Shown here: one piece after another, positions 7,161 through 15,347 of the stretch
Layout of the letters: each line of letters opens with the position of its first letter
Position numbering within the stretch: position 1 is the first letter of the stretch
Assembly: GCF_013408565.1 (NCBI RefSeq)
Contig: NZ_JACBZX010000001.1
Coordinates: 3,162,001 to 3,226,000 of the forward strand
Direction of reading: 5' to 3'
Length of the DNA: 64,000 nt
From: Janibacter alkaliphilus
GTDB lineage: Bacteria; Actinomycetota; Actinomycetes; Actinomycetales; Dermatophilaceae
Position numbers and translations under genes: made by a program
The notes under the pieces: generated by a model
What the model was told of the DNA's origin: nothing
Seen by the model: the letters and a program-made list of their open reading frames with translations, nothing else
The model's database searches: none

Positions 7161-8150
7161 CTAGCCCGCGTCGACCGGCAGCCAGGCGATGGCCGGCTCG
7201 GCCAGGCTGCCCAGCCACACCCGCCCGTCCTGCTCCCGCACCCCGGTGGCCATGTGCCAGCCGGCGGCGTCGGCACCCAGGTCGTGCACCACCGTGCCGC
7301 CGGCGTCCACGGCCACCACCCGGACGCTGCGGCGGGGTCGGGGCTTGGCCACCTGCGGCACCCGGCGCGCCAGCGTCCGCACCAGCCCCGGCGAGCGCTG
7401 CAGCATCCCGAGCGCCGGGTCGGGCGGGGCCGCGACCGTCACCCACACCAGCCCGTCGCTGCCGCGGCTGATGTTGTCCGGGTAGCCGGGCAGGTCGGCG
7501 CAGAGCAGCCCGCCGTCGCTCGGGGCGCTCGACCGACCGGCCTGCCCGGGCTCGTGACCGGCCAGCGGACGACCGTCGACCAGACCCACCCGCCGCACCC
7601 GGCGCAGCGCCGTCTCGGCGACGTAGACGGCCGACTCGTCGGCCGCCAGGGCGACGCCGTTGGCGAAGGCGAGCCCGTCCAGGACGGTCTCGACGTGCCC
7701 GGTCGGGCTGCGCCGCAGCAGCCGACCGGTGCACGTGTGCTGCATGAGGTCGTCCTCCCACTGCTCGATGCCGAAGCGGCGGGAGGAGTCGGTGAACCAG
7801 ATCGTCCCGTCCTCGGCCGCGGCGGCGTTGTTGACGAAGCGCAGCGGCACCCCGTCGACCTCGGTCACCAGCTCTTCGAGATGACCGTCGTCGGGCCGCA
7901 CGGCGAGCAGCCCGCGCCGGGCGTCGCAGACCAGCAGCCGGCCGTCGGGCAGCCACTCCAGGCCCAGCGGACGTCCGCCGGTGCGCACCACCCGGCGGGT
8001 CCCGGCCCCCTCGGGGTCCACGGCGTGGATGCACCCGTCGGCGGTACCGGTCCAGACGGTGCCGTCCCCGGCGACGAGCACGTCCTCGGCGCCCGGCCCG
8101 GGCACCCCGAGCACGGTGAGCGGACGGGTGACGGGCGAGCAGACGGCCAT
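7161..8150 (-). CDS. SMP-30/gluconolactonase-like beta-propeller protein
   Basis: 329 residues with repeated propeller blades and the signatures PDGRLLVCDARRGLLAV, VNNAAAAEDGTIWFTDSSRRF, GLAFANGVALAADESAVYVAETALRRV and GYPDNISRGSDGLVWV. These match the strictosidine-synthase/SMP-30 superfamily, whose members are metal-dependent lactonases or esterases; Asn and Asp residues in NNAAA and YPDN are the likely metal ligands. No signal peptide, so it is probably cytoplasmic. Single gene with a TAGGCT -10 box 6 nt before its ATG. Substrate cannot be told from sequence. Confidence 0.85.
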   Translation of the reverse strand: MAVCSPVTRPLTVLGVPGPGAEDVLVAGDGTVWTGTADGCIHAVDPEGAGTRRVVRTGGRPLGLEWLPDGRLLVCDARRGLLAVRPDDGHLEELVTEVDGVPLRFVNNAAAAEDGTIWFTDSSRRFGIEQWEDDLMQHTCTGRLLRRSPTGHVETVLDGLAFANGVALAADESAVYVAETALRRVRRVGLVDGRPLAGHEPGQAGRSSAPSDGGLLCADLPGYPDNISRGSDGLVWVTVAAPPDPALGMLQRSPGLVRTLARRVPQVAKPRPRRSVRVVAVDAGGTVVHDLGADAAGWHMATGVREQDGRVWLGSLAEPAIAWLPVDAG

Positions 8151-8156
8151 GACACC

Positions 8157-8162
8157 AGCCTA
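8157..8162 (-). promoter_or_regulatory. -10 box of leaderless SMP-30-like gene
   Basis: TAGGCT, then GGTGTC and the ATG at 8150, on the minus strand. Confidence 0.5.
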
Positions 8163-8207
8163 TGCGGGCCGCCCGGGACCGTCCTGAGGAACGCGGAACG
8201 TCCCACC

Positions 8208-8213
8208 TATGCT
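8208..8213 (+). promoter_or_regulatory. -10 box of leaderless enoyl-CoA hydratase gene
   Basis: TATGCT, then GGCGGC and the GTG at 8220. The same TATGCT hexamer and spacing occur in front of satD. Confidence 0.5.
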
Positions 8214-8219
8214 GGCGGC

Positions 8220-8945
8220 GTGCCCATCCGAACCAGCACCGACGCCGCGGTCACGACGATCACCATCGAGCGGCCCGAGCGCCGCGGGGCCCTCAACCTC
8301 GCCCACCTCGAGGAGCTCGACGCCGCGGTCCGGCAGGCGGTCGCGGACGGTGCCCGGGCGCTGGTGCTGACCGGCAGCGACGGGCACTTCTGCGCCGGCG
8401 CCGACCTCACCGAGCTCGAGGACGTCTCCTTCACCGTCCGCCTCGGCGAGGTGCTGCAGCACCTGGCCTCGCTCCCGATCACGACGGTGGCCGCCATCTC
8501 CGGCTCGTGCATGGGCCTGGGCATGCAGCTCGCCCTGGCCTGCGATCTGCGGGTCGTCGCCGACGGGTCCCGCTTCGCCGTGCCGGTCGCCCGCCTCGGG
8601 CTGATGGTCGACCGGTGGACCCTGGACCGGCTGCGGCGGCACGTCGGCGAGGGCACCGCCCGGGCGATGGTGCTCACCGCCGAGGTGCTCGACGCCGACG
8701 ACGCCTGGCGCCTGGGGCTGACCCAGCGTCGCGGCGACCTGGGCAGCGCCCAGGAGCTGGCCGCGCGAGCGGTCCCGCTGGCGCCGCTGACCCAGTCCGG
8801 CTCCAAGCGGGGGCTCGACCTCGCCGACGGCGAGGACGGTCGGGCCTACGAGGAGGCCTTCGCCGCCGCCTGGGCCAGCGAGGACCTCGCCGAGGGCCGG
8901 GCCGCCTTCGCCGAGCGCCGCTCCCCCACCTTCCGCGGCCGCTGA
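8220..8945 (+). CDS. enoyl-CoA hydratase/isomerase family protein
   Basis: 241 residues from a GTG placed 6 nt after a TATGCT -10 box. The crotonase signatures are clear: ERPERRGALN near the start, the first oxyanion-hole segment FCAGADLTEL near residue 60, and ISGSCMGLGMQLALACDLRVVAD near 100-120, which carries the second oxyanion-hole glycine. The family usually hydrates enoyl-CoA thioesters in fatty-acid degradation, but crotonases are diverse and the chain is slightly short. Its stop overlaps the start of a GNAT acetyltransferase, so the two are co-translated. Confidence 0.88.
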   Translation: MPIRTSTDAAVTTITIERPERRGALNLAHLEELDAAVRQAVADGARALVLTGSDGHFCAGADLTELEDVSFTVRLGEVLQHLASLPITTVAAISGSCMGLGMQLALACDLRVVADGSRFAVPVARLGLMVDRWTLDRLRRHVGEGTARAMVLTAEVLDADDAWRLGLTQRRGDLGSAQELAARAVPLAPLTQSGSKRGLDLADGEDGRAYEEAFAAAWASEDLAEGRAAFAERRSPTFRGR

Positions 8946-9499
8946 TGGCACCGCACGCCGACGCCAGCGTCCGCGGCGCCACCGAGAACGACGCCCCGGC
9001 CGTCGGGCTGGTCCAGGCGCTGGTGTGGCAGGAGGCCTACGACGGGGTGGTGCCCCCGGAGGTGCACGCCGCCTTCGAGCCGCAGTCCTTCGCCACCGCC
9101 TGGCGGGAGTCATTGCGCCGGCCACCGGAAGGGGTGCACCGGCTGCTCGTGGCCTGCGCCGGCGAGCAGGTCGTCGGCTTCGCGGCGATCGGCCCGAGCC
9201 AGGACCCGGACGCCTCGCCGGCCACCGGCGAGATCACCGCGATGGGCGTGCACCCGCAGGCCCGGCGGCAGGGGCACGGCTCCCGCCTGCTCAACGCCGC
9301 CGTCGACCTGCTGCGCGAGGCCGGGGCCGAGCACGTCGCCGCCTGGACCCTGGCCCGGCACGAAGGGGTGCGCGCCTTCCTCGGCGGCGCCGGGCTCACC
9401 CCGGACGGCGCCTACCGCGACCGGGTGGTCTCGCCGGAGGGCGCCACGGCCCGCGAGGTGCGGCTCGTCGCCACCCTCGACGCGCCCACGCAGGAGTGA
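8945..9499 (+). CDS. GNAT-family N-acetyltransferase
   Basis: 184 residues; the ATG overlaps the upstream TGA by one base. It has the GNAT core: ITAMGVHPQARRQGHGSRLLNAAVD, containing the acetyl-CoA-binding Q/R-x-x-G-x-G/A motif at about residues 103-110. The HVAAWTLARHEGVRAFLGGAGL segment near the C-terminus is the usual strand-helix that closes the acceptor site. The acceptor is not predictable. Coupling to a crotonase-like gene suggests small-molecule rather than ribosomal acetylation, but this is weak inference. Confidence 0.85.
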   Translation: MAPHADASVRGATENDAPAVGLVQALVWQEAYDGVVPPEVHAAFEPQSFATAWRESLRRPPEGVHRLLVACAGEQVVGFAAIGPSQDPDASPATGEITAMGVHPQARRQGHGSRLLNAAVDLLREAGAEHVAAWTLARHEGVRAFLGGAGLTPDGAYRDRVVSPEGATAREVRLVATLDAPTQE

Positions 9500-9529
9500 C
9501 CGGCCGGTCCGCGCAGCAGCGGGCCAGGC

Positions 9530-10270
9530 TCAGATCCCGAGGTAGTGCTCCAGCCCCACGGTCACGCCGGGGTGCGCGCCCACCTCGCGGATGCCGGTGA
9601 GCACCCCGGGCATGAAGGAGACCCGGTCGAAGGAGTCGTGCCGGATCGTCAGCTGCTCCCCCTCGCCGCCGAGCAGCACCTCCTGGTGAGCCACCAGGCC
9701 GCGCAGCCGCACCGCGTGCACCGGCACGCCGTGCACCAGGGCACCGCGCGCCCCGTCCGGGTCGTCGGTGGTGGCGTCCGGGACCTCGCCGAGGCCGGCC
9801 TCGGCGCGTGCCTGGCCGATCATCTCGGCGGTGCGCGCGGCGGTGCCGCTGGGGGCGTCCACCTTGCGCGGGTGGTGCAGCTCGACGACCTCGACCGACT
9901 CGTAGAAGCGCGCCGCCTGCTGCGCGAACTGCATCATGAGCACCGCCCCGATGGCGAAGTTGGGCGCGATGAGCACGCCCACCTCGGGCCGCTCGGCGAG
10001 CTGCTCGCGCAGCGCCGAGAGCTTCTCCTCACCCCAGCCGCTGGTCCCGACGACGACGTGCACCCCCTGGCGCACGCAGCGGGCGACGTTGCCGGGGCTG
10101 ACGTCCGGGACGGTGAAGTCGACGGCGACCTGGGCGCCGCCGAGGTCGCCGAGGTCGTCCCCCTCGTCGAACCGGGCCACCAGCTCGGTGCCCGGGGCGG
10201 CCTCGACCGCCTCGCAGACCGTCGCACCCATGCGCCCGCCGGCGCCGATCACTGCCACCTGGATCGTCAT
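9530..10270 (-). CDS. dapB: 4-hydroxy-tetrahydrodipicolinate reductase
   Basis: 246 residues, NAD(P)H-dependent second step of the diaminopimelate/lysine pathway. The Rossmann motif VIGAGGRMG opens the protein; the catalytic ELHHPRKVDAPSGTA segment with paired His and the Lys of KVDAPSGT is intact near residues 130-145. The C-terminus ends in GVTVGLEHYLGI, as expected. ATG at 10270 lies 6 nt after a TAGAGT -10 box. Convergent with the acetyltransferase gene, with a short GACCGGCCGGTC palindrome at their junction. Confidence 0.97.
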   Translation of the reverse strand: MTIQVAVIGAGGRMGATVCEAVEAAPGTELVARFDEGDDLGDLGGAQVAVDFTVPDVSPGNVARCVRQGVHVVVGTSGWGEEKLSALREQLAERPEVGVLIAPNFAIGAVLMMQFAQQAARFYESVEVVELHHPRKVDAPSGTAARTAEMIGQARAEAGLGEVPDATTDDPDGARGALVHGVPVHAVRLRGLVAHQEVLLGGEGEQLTIRHDSFDRVSFMPGVLTGIREVGAHPGVTVGLEHYLGI

Positions 10271-10276
10271 GACGCC

Positions 10277-10282
10277 ACTCTA
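10277..10282 (-). promoter_or_regulatory. -10 box of leaderless dapB promoter
   Basis: TAGAGT, then GGCGTC and the dapB ATG on the minus strand. Confidence 0.55.
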
Positions 10283-10384
10283 GTGAGCCCGGACCCACCC
10301 CCTCGGCACGCGCCCGGCTGCCCGGCGGAGAGCCCGCCTCAGCGGACGGGCACCCGGCAGGACACGCCGAGCGATCCCGGCGGT

Positions 10385-10425
10385 GTTCACCTTTCGTTCA
10401 CCTTGGTGCTAGTCTTTGGTGAACG
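10385..10425 (+). promoter_or_regulatory. PHO-box-like promoter of the 48-aa gene
   Basis: Two direct 11-nt units, GTTCACCTTTC (10385-10395) and GTTCACCTTGG (10396-10406), fit the Streptomyces PhoP direct-repeat pattern, whose conserved part is GTTCACC. A TAGTCT -10 box (10410-10415) follows at the distance expected if the box replaces or covers the -35 element. A mirrored half-site GGTGAACG (10418-10425) lies just beyond. PhoP binding is inferred from the pattern only. Confidence 0.5.
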
Positions 10426-10449
10426 GAAGATGAACAGGAGGTGTCCACC

Positions 10450-10596
10450 ATGACTGTCACCACGCTTCGTACGCCCCAGCGCTCCGAGCGGCTCACGCTC
10501 ACCTGGGTGCCCGTCCGCGGTGCGGACGGCCGGACCCGCATGGAGATGCGCTGGACCGACAACACCCGTCGCGCCAGCCGTCGCTCGGCCGCCTGA
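10450..10596 (+). CDS. 48-residue basic protein
   Basis: Short gene preceded by one of the best ribosome sites of the window (AGGAGGTG, 8 nt before the ATG) and a promoter with repeated GTTCACC elements. The product, MTVTTLRTPQRSERLTLTW onward, ends NTRRASRRSAA; it is rich in Arg and Thr, has no cysteines, membrane segment or signal peptide, and could be a single beta-hairpin with a basic tail. I do not recognise a family. Strong translation signals and GC-rich third positions argue that it is real. Confidence 0.65.
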   Translation: MTVTTLRTPQRSERLTLTWVPVRGADGRTRMEMRWTDNTRRASRRSAA

Positions 10597-10755
10597 CCAC
10601 GGATCGTCGGCAGCACGCCCGCTGCCTCGCCTCGGCCGCGTCACCGCACCGGTGACGGGGCCGAGCTGCGTCTGGGGTGCGTCCGAGGTGCGTCCGGGCG
10701 GGCAGCCGCCGCGCCGCCCACCACTGGGTCGTGCCCGGCCCCGCCGAACGCACGA

Positions 10756-10792
10756 GACGGGCCGGCTCCCGTCGTGCAGGAGCCGGCCCGTC
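10756..10792 (-). terminator. hairpin terminator after pnp
   Basis: A 14-bp perfect stem (GACGGGCCGGCTCC pairing with 10779-10792) with a 9-nt loop, 22 bp after the pnp stop. There is no U-run, as is common in high-GC actinobacteria. It could also stop plus-strand transcription from the 48-aa gene. Confidence 0.7.
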
Positions 10793-10813
10793 GTCGTGGT
10801 CCGAGGGACGAGG

Positions 10814-13195
10814 TCAGCCCTCGTCGCCCTCGCCGGAGGCGTCGGAGCCCTCGTCGCCACGGCCGCCACCGCGACGGCGGCGTCGGCCGCCCTCACGACG
10901 CTCGCCGTCGCCGTCACGACCGCCGTCACGACCACCGCGGTCGCCACGGTCACCGCCGCGGTCGCCCTGGCCGGAGTCCAGCTCGGCCTGCTGCTCGTCG
11001 GTCAGCACGGCGGCCAGGCTGAGCTTGCCGCGCGGGTCGACCTCCTTCAGCTCGACCTGGACCTTCTGGCCGACGCCGAGGACGTCCTCGACCGCGTCGA
11101 TCCGCTTGCCGCCGACGAGCTTGCGCACCTCGGAGATGTGCAGCAGGCCGTCCTTGCCCGGCAGCAGCGAGACGAACGCGCCGAAGGTCGTCGTCTTGAC
11201 CACCGTGCCGAGGAAGCGCTCCCCGACCTCGGGCATCTGCGGGTTGGCGATCGCGTTGATCGCGTTCCGCGCGGCGTCCGCGGACGGGCCGTCGGTGGCG
11301 CCGATGAAGACGGTGCCGTCGTCCTCGATGGAGATGTCCGCGCCGGTGTCGTCCTGGATCTGGTTGATCATCTTGCCCTTCGGGCCGATGACCTCACCGA
11401 TCTTGTCGACCGGCACCTGGACGGTGATGATCCGCGGGGCGGTCGGGGCCATCTCGTCGGGGGTGTCGATGGCCTCGTTCATCACGTCGAGGATGTGCAG
11501 ACGCGCGTCGCGGGCCTGGGTCAGCGCCCCGGCCAGCACCGACGCCGGGATCCCGTCGAGCTTGGTGTCGAGCTGGATCGCGGTGACGAACTGCTTGGTG
11601 CCGGCGACCTTGAAGTCCATGTCGCCGAAGGCGTCCTCGGCGCCGAGGATGTCGGTCAGCGCGGCGTACTGCGTCTGACCGTCGACCTCGTCCGAGACCA
11701 GGCCCATGGCGATGCCGGCGACCGGGGCGCGCAGCGGCACACCGGCGTTGAGCAGCGACAGGGTGGACGCGCAGACCGAGCCCATCGACGTCGAGCCATT
11801 GGAGCCCAGCGCCTCGGAGACCTGACGGATCGCGTACGGGAACTCCTCGCGGCTCGGCAGCACCGGCAGCAGGGCACGCTCGGCGAGCGCACCGTGCCCG
11901 ATCTCGCGGCGCTTCGGCGAGCCGACCCGGCCGGTCTCACCGGTCGAGTACGGCGGGAAGTTGTAGTTGTGCATGTAGCGCTTCTTGGTGACCGGGCTCA
12001 GCGAGTCGATCTGCTGCTCCATCTTGAGCATGTTGAGCGTGGTGACACCCATGATCTGGGTCTCGCCGCGCTCGAAGAGCGCCGAGCCGTGCACCCGCGG
12101 CAGCACCTCGACCTCGGCGCCCAGGGCGCGGATGTCGGCGAGGCCACGGCCGTCGATGCGGACCTTGTCGCGCAGGATGCGCTGGCGGACCAGCGCCTTC
12201 TGCAGGCTGCGGAAGGCGGCGGAGATCTCCTTCTCGCGGCCGGCGAAGGCCCCGGGGGCCTCCGGCGTGCCGGCCAGGTCGGCCTTCAGGCCGTCCTTGA
12301 TCTCGTCCAGCCGGTCCTCGCGCTCCTGCTTGGCCGCGATGGTCAGCGCCTCCGCGGTCGGGCCGGAGACGGCCTGCTCGACGGCGGCGTAGGCGTCGTC
12401 CTCGTAGTCGAGGAAGATCGGGAACTCCTCGACCGGCTTCGCCGACCGGGCGGCGAGGTCGGCCTGGGCCTCGCAGAGGACCTGGATGAAGCGCTTGGAC
12501 GCCTCGAGGCCCTCGGCGACGACCTCCTCGGTCGGCGCCTGCTTGCCCTGGTTGGTCACCAGGTCCCAGGTGGCGTCGGTGGACTCGGCCTCGACCATCA
12601 TGATCGCCACGTCGTCGCCGACCATCCGCCCGGCGACGACCATGTCGAAGGTGGAGCGCTCGATGTCCGAGAAGTTCGGGAAGGCGACCCACTGGCCGTC
12701 GATGAGCGAGACGCGCACGGCACCGATCGGCCCGGAGAAGGGCAGACCGGAGATCTGGGTGGACGCGGACGCGGCGTTGATCGCCAGCACGTCGTACTGG
12801 TGGTCCGGGTGGACCGAGAGCACGGTGATGACGACCTGGACCTCGTTGCGCAGGCCCTTGACGAAGGACGGGCGCAGCGGGCGGTCGATGAGCCGGCAGG
12901 TGAGGATGGCGTCGGTGCCGGGGCGGCCCTCACGCCGGAAGAAGCTGCCGGGGATACGTCCGGCGGCGTACATCCGCTCCTCGACGTCCACGGTCAGCGG
13001 GAAGAAGTCGAAGTGGTCCTTCGGGGTCTTGCCGGCCGCGGTGGTCGACAGGAGCATCGTCTCCTCGTCGAGGTACGCGGCCACGGCGCCCCCGGCCTGC
13101 TTGGCCAGGCGGCCCGTCTCGAACTTCACGGTGCGGGTGCCGAAGGAACCGTTGTCGATGGTCGCCTCGGCGGTCTGGATCTCTGGACCCTCCAT
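10814..13195 (-). CDS. pnp: polyribonucleotide nucleotidyltransferase
   Basis: 793 residues. PNPase degrades RNA phosphorolytically from the 3' end; actinobacterial forms can also act as guanosine pentaphosphate synthetase. Order seen: first RNase PH domain ([21 protein letters not shown], then [14 protein letters not shown]), linker helices, second RNase PH domain with GRGLADIR and [33 protein letters not shown] (catalytic Asp cluster), KH domain ([15 protein letters not shown]) and S1 domain ([33 protein letters not shown]). The tail after residue 740 is Gly/Arg/Asp-rich and disordered. Downstream of rpsO on the same strand, the classic pairing. Confidence 0.98.
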   Translation of the reverse strand: MEGPEIQTAEATIDNGSFGTRTVKFETGRLAKQAGGAVAAYLDEETMLLSTTAAGKTPKDHFDFFPLTVDVEERMYAAGRIPGSFFRREGRPGTDAILTCRLIDRPLRPSFVKGLRNEVQVVITVLSVHPDHQYDVLAINAASASTQISGLPFSGPIGAVRVSLIDGQWVAFPNFSDIERSTFDMVVAGRMVGDDVAIMMVEAESTDATWDLVTNQGKQAPTEEVVAEGLEASKRFIQVLCEAQADLAARSAKPVEEFPIFLDYEDDAYAAVEQAVSGPTAEALTIAAKQEREDRLDEIKDGLKADLAGTPEAPGAFAGREKEISAAFRSLQKALVRQRILRDKVRIDGRGLADIRALGAEVEVLPRVHGSALFERGETQIMGVTTLNMLKMEQQIDSLSPVTKKRYMHNYNFPPYSTGETGRVGSPKRREIGHGALAERALLPVLPSREEFPYAIRQVSEALGSNGSTSMGSVCASTLSLLNAGVPLRAPVAGIAMGLVSDEVDGQTQYAALTDILGAEDAFGDMDFKVAGTKQFVTAIQLDTKLDGIPASVLAGALTQARDARLHILDVMNEAIDTPDEMAPTAPRIITVQVPVDKIGEVIGPKGKMINQIQDDTGADISIEDDGTVFIGATDGPSADAARNAINAIANPQMPEVGERFLGTVVKTTTFGAFVSLLPGKDGLLHISEVRKLVGGKRIDAVEDVLGVGQKVQVELKEVDPRGKLSLAAVLTDEQQAELDSGQGDRGGDRGDRGGRDGGRDGDGERREGGRRRRRGGGRGDEGSDASGEGDEG

Positions 13196-13353
13196 TGGGC
13201 CCTCGCTTTCTCTCTAGCGGTCCCGGTCATCGTCGTTGTGCCGGGAGGTGTCTCTTGGTCTGCGCGGACGGGCGGCCTCGGCCGCCCTCCCCGGGGTCCG
13301 GCGTCCTCGCCGGTCGGGACCGTGCCGCGCGCACGGGAGCTTGGGTGGTTGCG

Positions 13354-13399
13354 CGCGAAGGGGGCGCCTCCCGGGTGATCGGGAGGCGCCCCCTTCGCG
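13354..13399 (-). terminator. strong hairpin between rpsO and pnp
   Basis: A 19-bp perfect stem (arms 13354-13372 and 13381-13399, loop GGGTGATC) begins 6 nt after the rpsO stop. In many bacteria rpsO-pnp mRNA is cut at such a hairpin by RNase III, so it may serve as terminator, attenuator or processing site. Both arms contain the frequent octamer CGAAGGGG or its complement. Confidence 0.8.
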
Positions 13400-13404
13400 T
13401 CAGG

Positions 13405-13674
13405 TCATCGGCGCAGGCCGAGCCGCTTGATCAGCGAGCGGTAGCGCTCGATGTCGGTGGTCTCGAGGTAGCGCAGCAGACGACGCCGGCGGCCGACGAG
13501 CAGCAGCAGACCACGACGGCTGTGGTGGTCGTGCTTGTGCTCGCGGGAGTGCTCGGTGAGGTCCTTGATGCGCTGGGTCAGGAGGGCGACCTGCACCTCC
13601 GGGGAGCCGGTGTCACCGTCGCCGGTGCCGTACTCGTCCATGATCTGCTTCTTCACGTCAGCGGTCAGCGGCAT
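13405..13674 (-). CDS. rpsO: 30S ribosomal protein S15
   Basis: 89 residues, the normal length. Binds 16S rRNA early in small-subunit assembly. The signature [46 protein letters not shown] is complete. AAGGAG lies 12 nt before the ATG, a long spacing, so translation may depend on leader structure, as in autogenously controlled rpsO genes; this is inference. The promoter is visible as TATCGT at 13771-13776, leaving a leader of about 90 nt. Confidence 0.98.
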   Translation of the reverse strand: MPLTADVKKQIMDEYGTGDGDTGSPEVQVALLTQRIKDLTEHSREHKHDHHSRRGLLLLVGRRRRLLRYLETTDIERYRSLIKRLGLRR

Positions 13675-13770
13675 GCTGGGACACTGCTCCTTGTCTGGGT
13701 CGTTGCGCGGCGCGCCCGGGCTGGTCCACCGGGGCTCTGTCGGTCCGCGGCCGATCTCACGGCACCCTCA

Positions 13771-13802
13771 ACGATACCGGGCGCAGGCCCACGGGCCATA
13801 AT
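13771..13802. promoter_or_regulatory. divergent promoters for rpsO and the CFA-like gene
   Basis: TATCGT at 13771-13776 on the minus strand is a -10 box for rpsO. CATAAT at 13797-13802 on the plus strand is a -10 candidate for the methyltransferase gene, about 100 bp before its ATG. The elements are almost back to back. Confidence 0.4.
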
Positions 13803-13904
13803 CGCCCATCCGAGGGGCCAGGCGGCGCCGAAGGCCAGGTCGATCCGCGAGCCGCCCGGCACCGCGGCACCCCCGGACCACCACGCACCGAGAGCAGGAG
13901 AGCG

Positions 13905-15245
13905 ATGACCGCACCGTCCGCCGAGACCCGACCCGCCGACGCCCCGGCGCCCGGCACCGCAGGTGGCCGGGAGCCCGTGGCCTCCGCCCTCGAGGAGGCG
14001 CTGCGCCCGGTGCTGCGCGGCGGCCTCCCGGTGCGGCTGCGCGCCTGGGACGGGTCCGTCGCCGGACCGGCCGAGGGCCCCACGGTGCTCGTGCACCGCC
14101 CGGACGCGCTGCGACGCCTGCTGTGGAGCCCAGGCGAGCTGGGCGCGGCCCAGGCCTTCGTCACCGGCGCGGTGGACGTCGACGGGGACCTCGGCGAGGC
14201 ACTCGACCGGGGCCGCGCGGCGGTCGCCGAGCGCGGACTGACCCGCCCCTCCCCCACCGACCTGGCCCGGACGCTGGCCGCGCTGGGCCGGATCGCCAAG
14301 GACCACGGCGCGCTCGGTCGCCCGCTGCCGCCGCCGGCGACGCAGGCGGTGCTGCGCGGCCGGCTGCACACCCTGGGGCGGGACCGTCGGGCGATCAGCC
14401 ACCACTACGACGTCTCCACCGACTTCTACGAGCTCGTGCTCGACCCGCAGATGGCCTACTCCTGCGGCTGGTACGGCGACGACCTCGCCGCTGACGGCGT
14501 CCTGGCCGACGCGCTCGACCCGGCCGCCGAGGAGGCCGCGCTGGAGAAGGCGCAGGGGGCCAAGCTCGACCTGGTCTGCCGCGCGATCGGTCTGCGCGCG
14601 GGCATGCACCTGCTCGACGTGGGCTGCGGCTGGGGCAGCCTCACCCTGCACGCCGCCGAGCACGTCGGCGCCCGGGTCACCGGCGTGACGATCTCGGCGG
14701 AGCAGCAGGCCTTCGTCCAGGCGCGGGTGGAGCAGCGCGGGCTCGGTGACCGGGTGGAGGTGCGGCTGCAGGACTACCGCGAGGTCGACGACGGCCCGTA
14801 CGACGCGGCCGCCTCGCTGGAGATGGGCGAGCACGTCGGCCAGGGCAGCTACCCGACCTACGTCGAGGCGCTGCGGCGCAACGTCCGGCCCGGCGGCCGG
14901 GTGCTCATCCAGCAGATGTCGCGGCGCACCCGGCCGGGCGGCGGGGCCTTCATCGAGTCGTTCATCGCCCCGGACATGCACATGCGCCCGCTCGGCGAGA
15001 CGGTCGAGCTCATCGAGGCCGGCGGCCTCGAGGTGCGCGACGTGCGGGCCATGCGCGAGCACTACGTGCGCACCGTGGACGGCTGGATCGCCCGCTTCGA
15101 GGAGAACCACGACGCGATCGTCCACCTGGTCGGCGAGGAGATGGCCCGGGTGTGGCGGCTCTACCTCGTCGGCGGCCGGCAGGCCTTCCGGGACGGCCGG
15201 ATGGGCGTCGACCAGATCCTCGCCCGACGACCCGAGGCTCGCTGA
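13905..15245 (+). CDS. cyclopropane-fatty-acid synthase family methyltransferase
   Basis: 446 residues with AGGAGA before the ATG. The N-terminal ~140 residues are the CFA-family lipid-binding region. The SAM domain follows with RRAISHHYDVSTDFYELVLDPQMAYSCG, glycine-rich LLDVGCGWGSLTLHAAEHVGARVTGVTIS near residue 240 and SLEMGEHVGQGSYPTYVE near 305, which includes the Glu that helps hold the bicarbonate base. The C-terminus (REHYVRTVDGWIARFEENHD) is typical. Such enzymes add a methylene or methyl group to unsaturated membrane lipids; cyclopropanation versus mid-chain methyl branching cannot be decided from sequence. Confidence 0.9.
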   Translation: MTAPSAETRPADAPAPGTAGGREPVASALEEALRPVLRGGLPVRLRAWDGSVAGPAEGPTVLVHRPDALRRLLWSPGELGAAQAFVTGAVDVDGDLGEALDRGRAAVAERGLTRPSPTDLARTLAALGRIAKDHGALGRPLPPPATQAVLRGRLHTLGRDRRAISHHYDVSTDFYELVLDPQMAYSCGWYGDDLAADGVLADALDPAAEEAALEKAQGAKLDLVCRAIGLRAGMHLLDVGCGWGSLTLHAAEHVGARVTGVTISAEQQAFVQARVEQRGLGDRVEVRLQDYREVDDGPYDAAASLEMGEHVGQGSYPTYVEALRRNVRPGGRVLIQQMSRRTRPGGGAFIESFIAPDMHMRPLGETVELIEAGGLEVRDVRAMREHYVRTVDGWIARFEENHDAIVHLVGEEMARVWRLYLVGGRQAFRDGRMGVDQILARRPEAR

Positions 15246-15347
15246 CGCGCACGAAGGGTCCGGGAGGTCTACCGTTGAGCCGTTCACCTGCACCGACGCG
15301 GTGAGCAAGCCTCAGGCGCGTCGGTCCCGACGGCCCGGAGGCACGCC

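Noticed and set aside
9498..9509. GACCGGCCGGTC palindrome between the acetyltransferase and dapB as a terminator
   Set aside because: A 12-bp palindrome with no loop that overlaps a stop codon is too weak to call.
10520..13378. Plus-strand open frame of about 950 codons across pnp
   Set aside because: Shadow of pnp; its start lies inside the real 48-aa gene and the product has no recognisable domain.
15274..15288. PHO box upstream of the sugar porter (GTTGAGC-GTTCACC)
   Set aside because: The two units are 8 bp apart rather than 11 and the first is divergent.
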